64,000 nt of DNA from Photobacterium atrarenae (GCF_024380015.1 NZ_CP101509.1:124001-188000), one strand, 5' to 3'; counted from the stretch's first letter, positions 8,824 through 20,273 are shown. The notes: generated by a model from the letters alone, not told the origin. Program-made: numbers and translations.

Positions 8824-11013
8824 CTATTTTTCCCTGAAGGAAAAGAACAGCGTCGACAACGGCGGCAAATCCAGTGTAATTGAATATGACAACCCGTGAT
8901 GCGGCTCTGAAGCCGTAGTGGCACTCACGGTCACCGGCGCCTGACTGCCCCAATACTGCTGATCATCGGTATTGAGCAACAATTCATATTCACCGGCTGC
9001 CGGAACCCCCAGGGTATAGCCAGGCCGGGGTACCGGGGTAAAGTTCGAGACCACCAGCACTTTGTCACCATTCAGCGCAAAACGCTCATGGGCCAGCACA
9101 CTTTGCTCGGCATCATCCTGCACCCGCCATTCAAACCCTGCCGGGGAGCAATCTTGCTCGTACAGTGCCGGTGTTCGGGTGTACAGGTGGTTCAGATCCC
9201 GAACCAAAGCCTGCATCCCGTGGTGACGCGGATACTGTAACCAATGCCATTCGAGCTGTCCTTCATGGGCCCACTCGGCACTTTGTGCAATTTCAGCCCC
9301 CATAAAGTTAAGCTTCTTGCCCGGCTGGCCGTACATATAGCCCATAAACGCGCGCAGATTGGCGGTTTGTTGCCATTCATCACCCGGCATTTTATTGAGC
9401 AGTGATCCCTTGCCGTAGACCACCTCATCATGAGACAGCGACAATACATAGTTTTCGCTGAAGGCATACACCATCGGGAAAGTGATCGTATTGTGATGAT
9501 GCTGACGATGCACCGGCTCTTCTTTCATATAGGAGAGACTGTCGTGCATCCAGCCCATATTCCACTTAAAGCCAAAGCCCAAACCGCCGAGATCGGTCGG
9601 CTTGGAGACCCCCGGATAAGCGGTCGACTCTTCCGCAATGGTCATTGCATTCGGATAGAGGCGATACACTTCCTCGTTCATCCAACGAAGCAGGCTCACA
9701 GCGTCAAAATTAACGTTGCCCCCTTCATGGTTCGGGATCCACTGGTCATGCTCGCGGGAATAATCCAGGTACAGCATGGATGCCACTGCATCCACCCGCA
9801 GACCGTCAATGTGGTAGTGCTCAAACCAGAACAGTGCGTTCGAGACCAAGAAGCGACGGACATGGTCGCGGCCGTAGTCATAAATGTAACTTTGCCAATC
9901 CTGATGCCAGCCACGGCGCGGATCCGGATCGTTAAACAACGCCGTGCCGTCAAAGTTCGCCAAACCATGATCGTCCGACGGGAAATGCGCCGGCACCCAG
10001 TCCAACACTACACCAATGCCAGCCTGGTGACATTGATCGACAAAATACTTAAAGTCATCCGGCGAGCCGTAACGGCTGGTCGGCGCAAACAGGCCAATCG
10101 GCTGATAACCCCAGGAGCCGTAAAACGGATGCTCGGAAATTGGCATCAGTTCCACATGGGTGTACCCCATTTCCGTCAGGTACGGGATCAACTCATCGGC
10201 CAGTTCACGGTAATTGAGAAAATCACCATTGTCTTTGGTGCGCCAGGAGCCGGCATGCAATTCATAGAATGACAGCGCTTGCTGATGCTTGGCAGTAACC
10301 GGCCGTGATTGCCACGATTGATCCTGCCATTGATAGCGAGACTGATCATAAACCACCGAGGCGAAAGACGGATACTGCTCACCGTGATAACCCCAGGGAT
10401 CAGCTTTATGCGGCAATCCTTCACCCAGACTGTCTTTCAGTTCGAACTTATACAGCTCGCCTTCAGCCAACCCCGGAATAAACAGCCCCCACAAACCGTG
10501 ATCCAGCTTTTGCAGCGGATGGCGACGGCCATCCCAGGCATTAAAGTGACCGACCACGCTTACCGCCGATGCATTCGGCGCAAACACCAGGAAACGAACC
10601 CCGGTGACCGGTTGCCCGCCTCGATTCAGCGTCACCAATTGCGCCCCCATTTCACTGTGCATCAAGGCAGGCGTGGTCAGTGCCTCATCAGCTGGGAGTA
10701 ACTGATGAAATTGGTACGGGTCAACGAAGGTCTGGCGGCTATCCGGCCAGCAGACTTCGAGCTGATACAATGCCGTGGTAAAGTCGGCGTCGTCTGACAG
10801 GATGAAACCGCTGTCCGCATCTCGGATCATCGGAAAACGTTCACCGTCGGCGGCGATAGCCACCACGCTGTCTGCACCGGGCATCCATACCCGAAGCGCG
10901 ATCTCATCCGATTGGTATTGTGGGCCTAAGAAAGAAAATGGGTCTGAAAATGCAGCTCTTTCGAGCTGCATGTATTCCTTGTTCCTGCGGGTCACTGTCA
11001 TGGTGGTGTCCAA
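8824..11013 (-). CDS. glgB: 1,4-alpha-glucan branching enzyme
   Basis: 729 residues, the normal bacterial length. Two N-terminal beta-domains (the second CBM48-like, with [15 protein letters not shown]) precede a GH13 barrel. The barrel has [16 protein letters not shown] (nucleophile Asp), the acid/base Glu in TIAEES and LSHDEV, and a C-terminal beta-domain closes the protein. It cuts an alpha-1,4 chain and reattaches it by an alpha-1,6 bond, making glycogen branches. The best start is TTG at 11013, seven bases behind AGGAG. The next ATG (11001) would leave a 19-base spacing. It begins 18 bases after malQ, so it belongs to the same operon. Confidence 0.95.
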   Translation of the reverse strand: MDTTMTVTRRNKEYMQLERAAFSDPFSFLGPQYQSDEIALRVWMPGADSVVAIAADGERFPMIRDADSGFILSDDADFTTALYQLEVCWPDSRQTFVDPYQFHQLLPADEALTTPALMHSEMGAQLVTLNRGGQPVTGVRFLVFAPNASAVSVVGHFNAWDGRRHPLQKLDHGLWGLFIPGLAEGELYKFELKDSLGEGLPHKADPWGYHGEQYPSFASVVYDQSRYQWQDQSWQSRPVTAKHQQALSFYELHAGSWRTKDNGDFLNYRELADELIPYLTEMGYTHVELMPISEHPFYGSWGYQPIGLFAPTSRYGSPDDFKYFVDQCHQAGIGVVLDWVPAHFPSDDHGLANFDGTALFNDPDPRRGWHQDWQSYIYDYGRDHVRRFLVSNALFWFEHYHIDGLRVDAVASMLYLDYSREHDQWIPNHEGGNVNFDAVSLLRWMNEEVYRLYPNAMTIAEESTAYPGVSKPTDLGGLGFGFKWNMGWMHDSLSYMKEEPVHRQHHHNTITFPMVYAFSENYVLSLSHDEVVYGKGSLLNKMPGDEWQQTANLRAFMGYMYGQPGKKLNFMGAEIAQSAEWAHEGQLEWHWLQYPRHHGMQALVRDLNHLYTRTPALYEQDCSPAGFEWRVQDDAEQSVLAHERFALNGDKVLVVSNFTPVPRPGYTLGVPAAGEYELLLNTDDQQYWGSQAPVTVSATTASEPHHGLSYSITLDLPPLSTLFFSFREK

Positions 11014-11031
11014 CGCGTCACTCCTGGTTGA

Positions 11032-13212
11032 CTATTGGTGGGCGGCTTTTTCTCGTGTTTCGGTCAAACGTCGAGTCAGGTCAATAATATGCTGGCGGGT
11101 AAAAATATCGTCCAGCGTAGTCGACAGCTTACGGCGCCAGTTCGGGTACTCATCCACAGTGCCCGGAATGTTGACCGGCTGATCCATTTCCAGCCAGTCT
11201 TCCAGCTGCAAACTCAGCAATGCACTGCCGCCAGCTGCCAGGTGAAGCTGCATCCCTTCGCTCAAGTAGCGATCCATCGGGACATATGCAGCATCATGCC
11301 CAACCCCTTCTGGAAGATAACCATGCCATGCCAAACTATCAAGGATTTTTTGTTTGCTCTCGGCACGGCCATCAAACAGGCCTTGCAGTTGTGCTTCGTC
11401 CGGATACAGCCCCAGCTCTTTACCCATCTTCAGGTCATCACAGTGCCAGAAACCACGCAAAGTTGGCATGTCGTGGGTACACAGGGCCGCCATCGACTGT
11501 TGCGGATAATGCTCAGGCGAGTAGAAGCCGCCATCTTCCGCCGTCTCAAAGAAGAAGACTTTGTAAGAGTGGATCCCGGCTGTTGCCAGCTTGTCGACGA
11601 TCTCATCCGGCACCGTTCCCAGGTCTTCACCAATCACCGTACACTGATGACGGTGGCTTTCCAGCGCCAGGATCGCCATCATATCTTCTACCGGGTAGTA
11701 GATGTACGCCCCGTCTTTTGCGCCCTCACCTTTCGGGATCCACCACAGGCGCAACAAGCCCAAAACGTGGTCGATGCGAAGGGCACCACAACTGCGCATG
11801 TTGGCACGGAGCAACTGGACAAAAGGCTCGTAGGCAGTTTCTTTCAGCACTTCCGGGTTCAGTGGCGGCAAGCCCCAGTTCTGGCCCAGTGGACCCAGGA
11901 TATCCGGCGGCGCACCGACACTCACATCCTGACACAGGGCACCGTGATCCGCCCAGGTTTCAGCACCGGAGTCACAGACGCCAACGGCCAGATCACGGTA
12001 AAGGCCGATAACCATGCCTTTCTCTTCAGCCAGTTCATTCACCTCAGCCAGTTGCGTGTCGGCAACCCACTGCAGATACATGTACAACTGTACGTCTTTG
12101 CCGTGTTGCTTAATAAAGGTTTGTACCGCCGGATTGTCGAAATGGCGATAGGCTTCCGGGAACACCGGCCAGCCCCAGACATGCTCATCATCCTGTTTGA
12201 GGTGTGCATGCAGGGCATCAAACGCGGCCTGATGCAGCAGGCTTTCCCCACCGCGCTCGACAAACTCGAGGAATTGCTGGGCACGGGCCGTATTCTGCTC
12301 CAGGTGGCGCGCCTGGAAGGTCTCAAACAACATCGGCAGCACTGCCATTTTCAGGCAGGATACTTCGCTGTAGTTGACCCAGTTTGCATCACGCGCTTCG
12401 GTCAGGCGCTGCTGAAATTCCTGGCTGCCAACCAGTTGCTGCGCGGCATCACATTGACCAAACTCAGGCACCGAGCTGACATCAATGTACATCAGGTTCA
12501 GCCAGCGACGTGACGACGGGCTGTAAGGGCTCGCCCCTTCCGGGTTGGCCGGGAACAGTGAGTGAATCGGGTTCAGGCCGACAAAATCTCCCCCGCGCGC
12601 AGCCACATCCGCGACCAGTTGCTTGAGATCGCCAAAATCACCAATCCCCCAGTTATGATTGGTCCGGATCGAGTACAGCTGAACGCTGGTGCCCCAAAGT
12701 TTCTTGTCATTGAGCAAGGCTTCCTGCTTATAACAAGATTGAGGCGTGACGATCAAAGTCATTTCAAACGGAGATTTACGACGCTTACGATACACTTCAA
12801 GCTTATGATAGCCCCAGGCCAGTTCACTTGGCAGCGCAAACACCAGCGGGCCGCCGTCTTCGCGGTCATCACTGATCAGCTGAGATTGCAGCCAGCCTTC
12901 CATCACTTCGCCCTGCTCGGTTTCCAGACGCCAGCTGAAATCGCTGATGCGGGCACTGAGGCCCAAGTACATCGCGATATGCATCGGCTCACCACTGCGG
13001 ATCACCTTCACCGGCGCCAGCACATCCGGGCGCTGTTTTTTGTTGGCGGACTCCAACAAAGCTTCATCACTTTTGGTGTCGTAGCCCAAGGCAGCCAGCA
13101 GACGACGGATCGTTTCGCTGTCCACCTTGGCTTCATCTCCCCAGGCACTGACATAGCTATCGGCAATACCAACCATGTCAGCTACTTGTTTTAATACTTG
13201 ATCGTCTTTCAT
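11032..13212 (-). CDS. malQ: 4-alpha-glucanotransferase (amylomaltase)
   Basis: 726 residues, GH77. The N-terminal region is of the long MalQ type, followed by the barrel with ALRIDHVLGLLRLWW (catalytic Asp), IGEDLG (acid/base Glu) and THDMPTLRGFW. It transfers maltosyl and longer units between maltodextrins, releasing glucose and making chains long enough for MalP. It sits between malP (84 bases upstream) and glgB (18 bases downstream) on the same strand. A small hairpin (TAGCGG/CCGCTA) lies between malP and malQ at about 13225-13244 and may protect or tune the mRNA. Confidence 0.95.
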   Translation of the reverse strand: MKDDQVLKQVADMVGIADSYVSAWGDEAKVDSETIRRLLAALGYDTKSDEALLESANKKQRPDVLAPVKVIRSGEPMHIAMYLGLSARISDFSWRLETEQGEVMEGWLQSQLISDDREDGGPLVFALPSELAWGYHKLEVYRKRRKSPFEMTLIVTPQSCYKQEALLNDKKLWGTSVQLYSIRTNHNWGIGDFGDLKQLVADVAARGGDFVGLNPIHSLFPANPEGASPYSPSSRRWLNLMYIDVSSVPEFGQCDAAQQLVGSQEFQQRLTEARDANWVNYSEVSCLKMAVLPMLFETFQARHLEQNTARAQQFLEFVERGGESLLHQAAFDALHAHLKQDDEHVWGWPVFPEAYRHFDNPAVQTFIKQHGKDVQLYMYLQWVADTQLAEVNELAEEKGMVIGLYRDLAVGVCDSGAETWADHGALCQDVSVGAPPDILGPLGQNWGLPPLNPEVLKETAYEPFVQLLRANMRSCGALRIDHVLGLLRLWWIPKGEGAKDGAYIYYPVEDMMAILALESHRHQCTVIGEDLGTVPDEIVDKLATAGIHSYKVFFFETAEDGGFYSPEHYPQQSMAALCTHDMPTLRGFWHCDDLKMGKELGLYPDEAQLQGLFDGRAESKQKILDSLAWHGYLPEGVGHDAAYVPMDRYLSEGMQLHLAAGGSALLSLQLEDWLEMDQPVNIPGTVDEYPNWRRKLSTTLDDIFTRQHIIDLTRRLTETREKAAHQ

Positions 13213-13296
13213 CGTTCTCTCCGATAGCGGCCTTGCGACCGCTACGATGTTAGGGTCATTGCTGATATCTATCCAGACGTTATCACCAGCGGTGAA

Positions 13297-15756
13297 TTAA
13301 CGGCTTACCGGCTCGAGCTTCCAGATGTTATTGGCATAATCACGGATACTCCGGTCTGAGCTGAACTTGCTCATCAGGGCTGTGTTGAGAATCGCTTTAC
13401 GAGCCCACGTTTTCTGATCGCGATATTCTGCGTCAATTTTCTCGTGCGTTTTCACGTAGTCCGCAAAGTCAGCCAGCACCAGGTAAGGGTCACCACCGTC
13501 CAGCAGATTATGGCGAATCGCGGCCAGTTGCCCCGGATAGCCCGGTGTGAACTCATCGGTCTCCAGCACATCCAGCGCAGCGCGAAGCAGGCTATCAGCA
13601 TGGTAGTAGCGGTAAGGGTCGTAGCCCTCTTGTTTTAGTTTTTGAACTTCATCGACCAGCAGGCCGAAGATAAAGATGTTGTCATCGCCAACTTCTTCGC
13701 GCATTTCAACATTGGCGCCATCCATGGTGCCGATGGTCAGGGCGCCATTCATCGCAAACTTCATATTGCCGGTACCGGAAGCTTCCTTACCTGCGGTAGA
13801 GATCTGCTCGGAGACATCTGCCGCCGGGAACAGGATTTCTGCCAGGCTGACGCGGTAATCCGGAATGAACACCACTTTCAGTTTACCTTTCAGACGCGGA
13901 TCATTGTTCACCTTGGCGGCCACCTGGTTAATGGCAAAGATAATGTCTTTGGCCAGGGCATAGCCCGGCGCTGCCTTGGCACCGAAGAAGAACACGCGCG
14001 GGTGCATGTCAAACGTCGGATCGTTGATCAGACGATGATACAGCGACAGGATGTGCAGCAGATTCAGGTGCTGGCGTTTGTACTCATGCAGACGTTTGAT
14101 CTGAATATCAAAGATAGCATTGGTATCGAGGTCGATATCCATGTTCTCTTTCACCCAGTCAGCCAGGCGCTGCTTGTTCTCTTGCTTCACCGCCATGTAA
14201 CGCTTCTGGAATGCTTCATCGTCGGCAAACTTGGTCAGATCTGCCACTTTTTCCAGCTTCAGTGGCCAGTCCTCGCCCACTTTCTCACTGATCAGGGCGG
14301 ACAGACCCGGGTTACAGTACTTAATCCAGCGGCGCGGCGTGACCCCGTTGGTCACATTGGTCAGGCGGCCCGGGAACAGCTCGTTGAATTCAGGGAACAG
14401 ATCCCGCTTCACCAGCTCAGAGTGCAGCGCTGCTACCCCGTTCACCGCATAGGTGCTGACCACACACAGGTTTGCCATGCGCACCATGCGCTGCGGGCCT
14501 TCCTGAATAATGGACAGCTTGCGCTTCACTTCATTGTTGCCCGGCCAGGTCTTCTCGACCAGCGTCATGAAACGATGGTTAATTTCAAAGATGATTTCCA
14601 TGTGGCGCGGCAGCATTTGCGCAATCAGTGCCTCGCTCCAGGTTTCCAGCGCTTCCGGCAGCAGGGTGTGATTGGTGTAGGCAAACGTCTTCGAAGAAAT
14701 GGCCCATGCTGCATCCCAACCCAGCTTGAATTCATCAATCAGGATACGCATCAGTTCCGGAATGGCGATGGTCGGGTGCGTATCGTTCAGCTGAATGGTT
14801 TCCAGCTTAGACAGCTCTTCAATGGTGTTCCCGGCACCAATGTGGCGACGCAGGATATCGGCCACCGAACAGGCACAGTGGAAATACTGCTGCATCAGGC
14901 GCAGCGCTTTACCCTGATCGTGATTGTCATTCGGGTACAGCACTTTCGTCACGTTTCCGGCTTCCAGCGCCGGATATTGCGCACCCACATAGTCACCGTC
15001 GTTAAAACGTGCCAGGTTGAACGGTGCACTGGAGCGGCACTCCCAGAGGCGCAGCGGGTAAACGCTCTGGTTGTCGTAACCAACAATCGGCAGATCCCAG
15101 GCCACACCTTCAACCGTCATGCCCGGCACCCAGCGGCGGCAGGCGTTGCCATGTTCGTCCGTGTAGGCTTCAACATGACCGTACAGGCTCACCGTCTGAG
15201 CCAGCTCAGGACGCATCACTTCCCATGGATAACCTTCAAGGCCACGCCATGCATCCGGTGCTTCCACCTGACGGCCGTCCACAAACGACTGACGGAAAAG
15301 GCCATATTCATAATGCAGGCCGTAACCCACTGCCGGGTATTCCTGGGCAGCCAGAGAATCCATAAAACAAGCAGCCAGACGACCCAGACCACCATTACCC
15401 AGTGCCGGATCACGCTCTTCTTCCAGCAGATCAGTCAGATTTTGCCCCAACTCTTCCATCGCAGCAGCAACGTTTTCATACAGACCCATACTGATCAGGT
15501 TGTTCCCGGTCAGGCGACCAATCAGGAACTCAAGCGACAGGTAGTTTACACTGCGGGCTTTTTCTGCCGCCAATTTCTGTTCAGTCGCCAGCAGGTTGCC
15601 GGTGCTGATTTCAGCCAGGGCACGGCCCATCGCCAGATACCAGCTCCGGGTTGTCGCCGTCTCTGCAGTATTGGCATAGGTGGTGGATAGGTGTTTCTCG
15701 ACAGCTGCTTTAAAGGCCGCTTTATCGAATTGCTTTGTCTGACCATTCATAGACAT
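13297..15756 (-). CDS. malP: maltodextrin/glycogen phosphorylase
   Basis: 819 residues, GT35. It has the N-terminal segment with NYLSLEFLIGR, the glycine-rich GNGGLGRLAACFMDS, and the pyridoxal-phosphate lysine in EASGTGNMKFAMNGALTIGT. It phosphorolyses alpha-1,4-glucans to glucose-1-phosphate. It is the first gene of malPQ-glgB. The shared upstream region with malT carries candidate MalT boxes, so maltotriose-bound MalT is the likely activator. The length fits MalP better than longer eukaryotic phosphorylases. MalP and GlgP are hard to tell apart by sequence alone, and context decides for MalP. Confidence 0.94.
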   Translation of the reverse strand: MSMNGQTKQFDKAAFKAAVEKHLSTTYANTAETATTRSWYLAMGRALAEISTGNLLATEQKLAAEKARSVNYLSLEFLIGRLTGNNLISMGLYENVAAAMEELGQNLTDLLEEERDPALGNGGLGRLAACFMDSLAAQEYPAVGYGLHYEYGLFRQSFVDGRQVEAPDAWRGLEGYPWEVMRPELAQTVSLYGHVEAYTDEHGNACRRWVPGMTVEGVAWDLPIVGYDNQSVYPLRLWECRSSAPFNLARFNDGDYVGAQYPALEAGNVTKVLYPNDNHDQGKALRLMQQYFHCACSVADILRRHIGAGNTIEELSKLETIQLNDTHPTIAIPELMRILIDEFKLGWDAAWAISSKTFAYTNHTLLPEALETWSEALIAQMLPRHMEIIFEINHRFMTLVEKTWPGNNEVKRKLSIIQEGPQRMVRMANLCVVSTYAVNGVAALHSELVKRDLFPEFNELFPGRLTNVTNGVTPRRWIKYCNPGLSALISEKVGEDWPLKLEKVADLTKFADDEAFQKRYMAVKQENKQRLADWVKENMDIDLDTNAIFDIQIKRLHEYKRQHLNLLHILSLYHRLINDPTFDMHPRVFFFGAKAAPGYALAKDIIFAINQVAAKVNNDPRLKGKLKVVFIPDYRVSLAEILFPAADVSEQISTAGKEASGTGNMKFAMNGALTIGTMDGANVEMREEVGDDNIFIFGLLVDEVQKLKQEGYDPYRYYHADSLLRAALDVLETDEFTPGYPGQLAAIRHNLLDGGDPYLVLADFADYVKTHEKIDAEYRDQKTWARKAILNTALMSKFSSDRSIRDYANNIWKLEPVSR

Positions 15757-15822
15757 GGCTCAATCTCGCTCTAAGGATGATTTCCAACTGATGTCCATGT
15801 TGCCTTCGTTCCCCCCTAAAAA

Positions 15823-15856
15823 CATCCTCCCGCAAGACGGTGGATGAGGGAGGAGT
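15823..15856. promoter_or_regulatory. cluster of candidate MalT boxes upstream of malP
   Basis: Compared with the known box GGGGA(T/G)GAGG: GTGGATGAGG at 15840-15849 on the plus strand has one mismatch. AGGGAGGAGT at 15847-15856 (plus) and CGGGAGGATG at 15832-15823 (minus) match 8 of 10. They lie 67-100 bases upstream of the malP start. MalT usually needs several boxes. The functional set here is inferred. Confidence 0.6.
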
Positions 15857-16237
15857 GGCAGGGGCGTAGTTCATCTGCTCCCTCCCTTTATGTGACGCTC
15901 TGCAAAGTTTCGAGGCGGAGGCCGCTTCCTGGCAAACAACAAATGCAACATGATTCACAACCACAGCTTAAATCAGATGTGCAACATCGGTCTTAATCTT
16001 TGGTGAATAATTCGATATATGTGACAGCCCTCATAAATTTAGGGATGAGAGCGCACACAATTGCTGAATTAAACATGAACCCGGGTAAAGTTATGGCGTA
16101 GATCAAATATTGTGAAATTAAAAAGTTGCATGATTTTTATTGCTAAAGATCGAAAAGTTGGCTGAAAACATAAGAAAAATCACAAAAAGCCCGAAAACCT
16201 TCGATCGTTCCCGAAACCTTACAAAGACAACAAGACT
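15857..16237. promoter_or_regulatory. malP-malT divergent control region with a CRP-like site
   Basis: No gene is seen between malP and malT. The malT side is AT-rich. TGTGACAGCCCTCATA at 16020-16035 matches the CRP palindrome (TGTGA-N6-TCACA) in 9 of 10 key bases and is about 200 bases upstream of malT. malT of enteric bacteria is CRP-dependent, so catabolite control is plausible. Confidence 0.5.
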
Positions 16238-18946
16238 ATGTGGATACCTTCTAAACTGACCCGTCCTGCGCGCCTTCATAATGCAATCCTGCGTCCTCGT
16301 TTGCTGGAAACCCTTGAACAGGCGCCTTTTTATCGTCTTGTGTTATTTCGCTCTCCGGCTGGTTACGGCAAAACGACCATGGCCGCGCAATGGTTGAACG
16401 AACACCCGCATACCGGCTGGTTCAGCATCGATGAAAATGATAACGATACCTTCCGGTTCGCCAATTACCTGCTTCAGGCTATCAATAAAGCCACCGGCAA
16501 TGCCTGCCTGAAAACCCAGGCAATGGCTGAGCGCCGTCAGTTCGCCTGTCTCTCCACCCTGTTTAGTGAACTCTTCGGAGAACTCGGCGAATACCACCAA
16601 CAAACCTACCTGGTGCTCGACGATTACCACGTCATCAACAACGACGACATTCATGACGGCATGCGTTTTTTCCTCAAAAGCATGCCGGATAACCTGACGC
16701 TGGTGGTCACCAGCCGGACCCTGCCGCCACTGGGCACCGCTAACCTGCGGGTCCGTGATCAGCTGATTGAAGTGGATAACCACCGGCTGGCATTTGATGA
16801 AGAAGAAACCCGGCGATTTTTCGATAAGCGGGTTAGCAACAGCGTGGAATCCGATGTCCTCACCACCCTGCGCGAGCAGGTTGAAGGCTGGCCGTCCGCA
16901 TTGCAACTGATTGCCTTACATGCCCAGCAAAAACCAGACAACCTGGTCGAATCAGCCGTGTCGATGGCCAGCTTTAACCGCGGCCATCTGTGGGATTACC
17001 TGGCTGAAGAAGTATTCGACCAACTGGATCGGGAAACCCGGCAATTCCTGCTGCAATGCTCGGTATTGGATATGTTCAACGCTGAACTGGTCTCAGAGCT
17101 GACCGGGCGAACGGACGCCCTGGCAATGCTGGAGTCTCTCAACCGCTATGGGTTGTTTCTCAACCCGTTGGAAGGCGAAAACAACTGGTACCGCTTCCAC
17201 AACCTGTTCGCCGAGTTCCTGCGCCACCAGCGCTACTCGCAAATCCCTCAGCAACGGGCCGAGCTGCATTCCCTGGCAGCCAAAGCCTGGCTGAAACAGA
17301 ATTCGCCCCAACAGGCTCTGCTGCATGCGCTGAAAATCGAAGATAAAGAGCTGAGTGTTCATATTCTGTCGGAGTTTGGCTGGGAGATGTTCCACCATGG
17401 CGAACTGAACCTGCTGGAAGACAGCATCGCCCTGCTTGACCGTGAGCAGGTCTTCAGCACTCCAAGACTTGCCCTGCTCCGCCTGTGGCTGATGCAAAGC
17501 CAGCACCGCTACAATGATGTGGGTGAGTTGATTGCCGAAGCCGAAGCCCAGATGCAGAAACACAATGTCGTGCTTGATGACGCCCTCCAAGGCGAATTCA
17601 ATGCACTACGAGCTCAGGTAGCGATTAACCAGAGCAAACCGGAAGATGCCCTGGTACTTTCCGAACAGGCCCTCGGCCAGCTGCCGTCTACTACCTACCG
17701 CAGCCGAATCGTCGCCACCTCCGTGGTCGGTGAAGTGCACCACTGCCTCGGCAACCTCAGCCGTGCCCTGCCAATGATGCAGCAAACCGAAAAAATGGCG
17801 CGCCAGTATCATGTCTATCACCAGGCGCTATGGGCAATCCTACAGCAGAGTGAAATTCTGCTGGCCCAGGGTTATGTCCAGTCTGCGTTTGAACTGTTGG
17901 ATCAGGCTTTCAAACTGGTTAAAGAACAGCACCTGCAGCAAGTGCCACTGCATGAATTCCTGCTCCGCCTGCGGGCACAAATTTTGTGGTGCTGGAACCG
18001 CCTCGACGAAGCAGAGGAAGCCGCTCAGAAGAGCCTGGACGTGCTGGCACCCTTTGATGAAACCAAGTCGCTCCACGCCTATTCGATGCTGGCCCGCATT
18101 GCCGTCACCCGCGGCGAGCAGGACAAAGCCGCCCGCTATCTCGAGCTGTGTAACAGTATGATGGACCGCTCTGTCTATCACATTGACTGGCGTGCCAATA
18201 CCGATTTGGCCAACCTGTTCTACTGGCAGCTCAAAGGCGATATCGACAGCATTCAGGCCTGGCTAAAGAAAGCAGAAGAGCCCGAAGCCGCCTGCAACCA
18301 CTTCCAGCAGCTGCAATGGCGTAACATCGCCCGCGCCTGCCTCAACGTTGGTGAGCTGGAGCGCTCCCAGCGCATCCTCAATATGTTGCTGGAAAGCTGT
18401 GACAAACATAACCTGATCACCGACAAAAACCGTAATCTGGTGGTGCAGGCCGTACTGAGCAAACGTCTCAATCAGCGAGAGCTGGCCCTTACCCACTTGC
18501 ATGAAGCGCTGGTGCTGACCAACAGCACCGGCATGGTCGGGATCTTCCTCTGTGACGGCGGCGAGATCAGCGATTTATTACAGGAGCTGGTCGACAGCAA
18601 ACGCCTGAGCGAGCTGGAATTACACCGGGCCCGTCAGTTACTGCGCGAAATGACCAGCAAAGAGCGCAACCGCTCGGTGCATTTTGATGAGAACTTTGTC
18701 GAAAAACTATTGAACCTGCCGGATGTTCCGGAGCTGATCCGCACCAGTCCATTAACCCAGCGTGAATGGCAGGTGCTTGGGTTGATCTACACTGGTTATA
18801 GTAATGAACAAATTGCATCTGAGCTTGATGTTGCCTCGACAACGATCAAAACTCATATCCGAAACCTGTATCAAAAGCTGAACATTGCCAATCGTCAGCA
18901 GGCGATTGAGACGGCTGAGAATCTACTCAAACTCATGGGGTTCTGA
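16238..18946 (+). CDS. malT: MalT, transcriptional activator of the maltose regulon
   Basis: 902 residues, the usual length. It is a STAND-class regulator: Walker [10 protein letters not shown] (39-47), a Walker B-like YLVLDDYH near 126-133, a winged-helix segment, and long helical TPR-like repeats forming the maltotriose sensor. A C-terminal LuxR/GerE HTH (about 838-900) contains [22 protein letters not shown]. With ATP and maltotriose it oligomerises and activates mal promoters. Maltotriose is consumed and produced by the divergently encoded MalP and MalQ, so sensor and enzymes form one circuit. Confidence 0.97.
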   Translation: MWIPSKLTRPARLHNAILRPRLLETLEQAPFYRLVLFRSPAGYGKTTMAAQWLNEHPHTGWFSIDENDNDTFRFANYLLQAINKATGNACLKTQAMAERRQFACLSTLFSELFGELGEYHQQTYLVLDDYHVINNDDIHDGMRFFLKSMPDNLTLVVTSRTLPPLGTANLRVRDQLIEVDNHRLAFDEEETRRFFDKRVSNSVESDVLTTLREQVEGWPSALQLIALHAQQKPDNLVESAVSMASFNRGHLWDYLAEEVFDQLDRETRQFLLQCSVLDMFNAELVSELTGRTDALAMLESLNRYGLFLNPLEGENNWYRFHNLFAEFLRHQRYSQIPQQRAELHSLAAKAWLKQNSPQQALLHALKIEDKELSVHILSEFGWEMFHHGELNLLEDSIALLDREQVFSTPRLALLRLWLMQSQHRYNDVGELIAEAEAQMQKHNVVLDDALQGEFNALRAQVAINQSKPEDALVLSEQALGQLPSTTYRSRIVATSVVGEVHHCLGNLSRALPMMQQTEKMARQYHVYHQALWAILQQSEILLAQGYVQSAFELLDQAFKLVKEQHLQQVPLHEFLLRLRAQILWCWNRLDEAEEAAQKSLDVLAPFDETKSLHAYSMLARIAVTRGEQDKAARYLELCNSMMDRSVYHIDWRANTDLANLFYWQLKGDIDSIQAWLKKAEEPEAACNHFQQLQWRNIARACLNVGELERSQRILNMLLESCDKHNLITDKNRNLVVQAVLSKRLNQRELALTHLHEALVLTNSTGMVGIFLCDGGEISDLLQELVDSKRLSELELHRARQLLREMTSKERNRSVHFDENFVEKLLNLPDVPELIRTSPLTQREWQVLGLIYTGYSNEQIASELDVASTTIKTHIRNLYQKLNIANRQQAIETAENLLKLMGF

Positions 18947-18998
18947 TCCCACGCTCAGCGCAGACAGATCAGACCCGGTCAAAGGTTAAGGATGACCG

Positions 18999-19676
18999 AT
19001 GAACGAATGGAGCGAAAACCGGATCTGGTACCAGGATATGCCGTTCAAAGCGAACGGCATTCCCGTGGGGGCACGGATGACGGTGATCCGGCTGGATGAC
19101 AATAAACTCTTTATTCACTCGCCGGTGCAATTGACCACCAAACTGCAGTTGGAACTGTCCAAACTCGGGCAGGTCCACGCCATTGTCAGCCCCAATATGA
19201 ACCACCACCTCTTTATGTCTGAATGGTGGCTGGCCTATCCGAATGCGTATTTCTTTGCCCCACCCGGCCTGCAAAACAAGCGAACCGATTTGGTATTCGA
19301 TGATGCATTAGGCGCCGATACGCCTGCCCTCTGGCGTCATCAGCTGCATCAAACCTTATTGCGTGGCAGCGATAAAATGGAAGAAGTGCTGTTTTGCGAT
19401 CCGCAATCCAATACCCTGATTGTCGGTGACACCCTGGCCTGGCTGGGAAACGCAACTCACCCGCTGACGATTGGATTGGCGCTGCTCAACGGCTGCTTCA
19501 AATCCCCGGCCATGCCGCTCTACTGGCGACTGACTTTTAAGGACAAAACCCGGCTGCGTCAGTCGTTGCAAGAAATCCTGACCTGGCCCTTTGACCGGAT
19601 CATTCTCTCCCATGGCCAGTTGATCGGAAATAACGGCAAAGCACACTTTCATCAGGCGTTCAAATGGGCACTATAG
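18999..19676 (+). CDS. DUF4336-type protein, metallo-hydrolase-like fold
   Basis: 225 residues, no signal peptide. The opening (FKANGIPVGARMTVIRL, then LFIHSPVQLT) and the SPNMNHHLFMSEW segment match the DUF4336 family. That family is related in fold to metallo-beta-lactamases, but the usual HxHxDH metal motif is reduced to NHH here. A late SHGQ may be another metal ligand. It starts 52 bases after malT on the same strand, so read-through from malT is likely. Function is unknown, and nothing ties it chemically to maltose metabolism. Confidence 0.7.
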   Translation: MNEWSENRIWYQDMPFKANGIPVGARMTVIRLDDNKLFIHSPVQLTTKLQLELSKLGQVHAIVSPNMNHHLFMSEWWLAYPNAYFFAPPGLQNKRTDLVFDDALGADTPALWRHQLHQTLLRGSDKMEEVLFCDPQSNTLIVGDTLAWLGNATHPLTIGLALLNGCFKSPAMPLYWRLTFKDKTRLRQSLQEILTWPFDRIILSHGQLIGNNGKAHFHQAFKWAL

Positions 19677-19748
19677 CCACCCCATGAAACTGTCATCATT
19701 TGTTTTAAATCAATAAACTATCGCATTGCTTCCCCAGCACACACCTTG

Positions 19749-19764
19749 CGTGACAAAGATCACA
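19749..19764. promoter_or_regulatory. CRP-like operator
   Basis: CGTGACAAAGATCACA matches TGTGA-N6-TCACA in 9 of 10 key bases. It lies about 60 bases upstream of the small membrane protein gene at 19825, a usual distance for CRP activation. Confidence 0.6.
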
Positions 19765-19824
19765 AATCAAGGCTGAGTTGGGCGTATTATTTATCGCCTG
19801 AGCGAACTTTTTGAGGGAATCAAC

Positions 19825-20109
19825 ATGACTGCATCCAAACTTTACTTTCGGGACCTGCTGGGTTTAACCATGATCTTATCGGCAATTATGGTAGCACTGG
19901 GCAGCATCTTTGGGGTGCTGGCTCTCCTCACTCACTTCGCCCATGAAGATGTGATTGCCGCGACTTTTTTTCACGAGTCCGTCCCGCTCTTTGTTTTTCT
20001 GATCCCCTTCTTTCTCATCAGCCGCTATATCAACCGTCCGCAGTGGGTCTGCTCTGTCCAGCAATACCTGTTGGAAGCCGCCATCAATGCAAGTCGCAAG
20101 ACGCAATAG
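19825..20109 (+). CDS. small inner-membrane protein, unknown
   Basis: 94 residues with two strong hydrophobic helices (about 11-36 and 49-66) and a basic C-terminal tail, so an inner-membrane protein with two passes. GAGGGAAT lies about eight bases before the ATG. It is monocistronic, with a near-perfect CRP-like site upstream, suggesting expression under carbon limitation. I do not recognise the family. Confidence 0.65.
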   Translation: MTASKLYFRDLLGLTMILSAIMVALGSIFGVLALLTHFAHEDVIAATFFHESVPLFVFLIPFFLISRYINRPQWVCSVQQYLLEAAINASRKTQ

Positions 20110-20241
20110 ACGGGACAGCGAACCATTCCTGCCGAAGTCGTTTCACGCCAAACGGCCCTCGAGCGGAGATGAAACTGTTATATTGCTGAAATATTCGCGT
20201 CAAACTCTGCCCGCATCCTAAAATCATTCACAGGATGTCAC

Positions 20242-20273
20242 GGTTTCCTCCTCCGGCGAAGGCGGAGGAAACC
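20242..20273 (+). promoter_or_regulatory. leader hairpin upstream of the M14 peptidase gene
   Basis: GGTTTCCTCC and GGAGGAAACC form a perfect 10-pair stem around a 12-base loop, with no T-tract behind it. The left arm contains CCTCC. That could instead pair with the Shine-Dalgarno GGGAGG of the next gene (20290-20295). A translational switch is possible but unproven. Confidence 0.45.

Noticed and set aside
9430..10272. Long plus-strand frames antisense to glgB, malQ and malP (for example 13642-15690)
   Set aside because: They mirror codon bias of strongly expressed genes on the other strand; no motifs, no ribosome sites.
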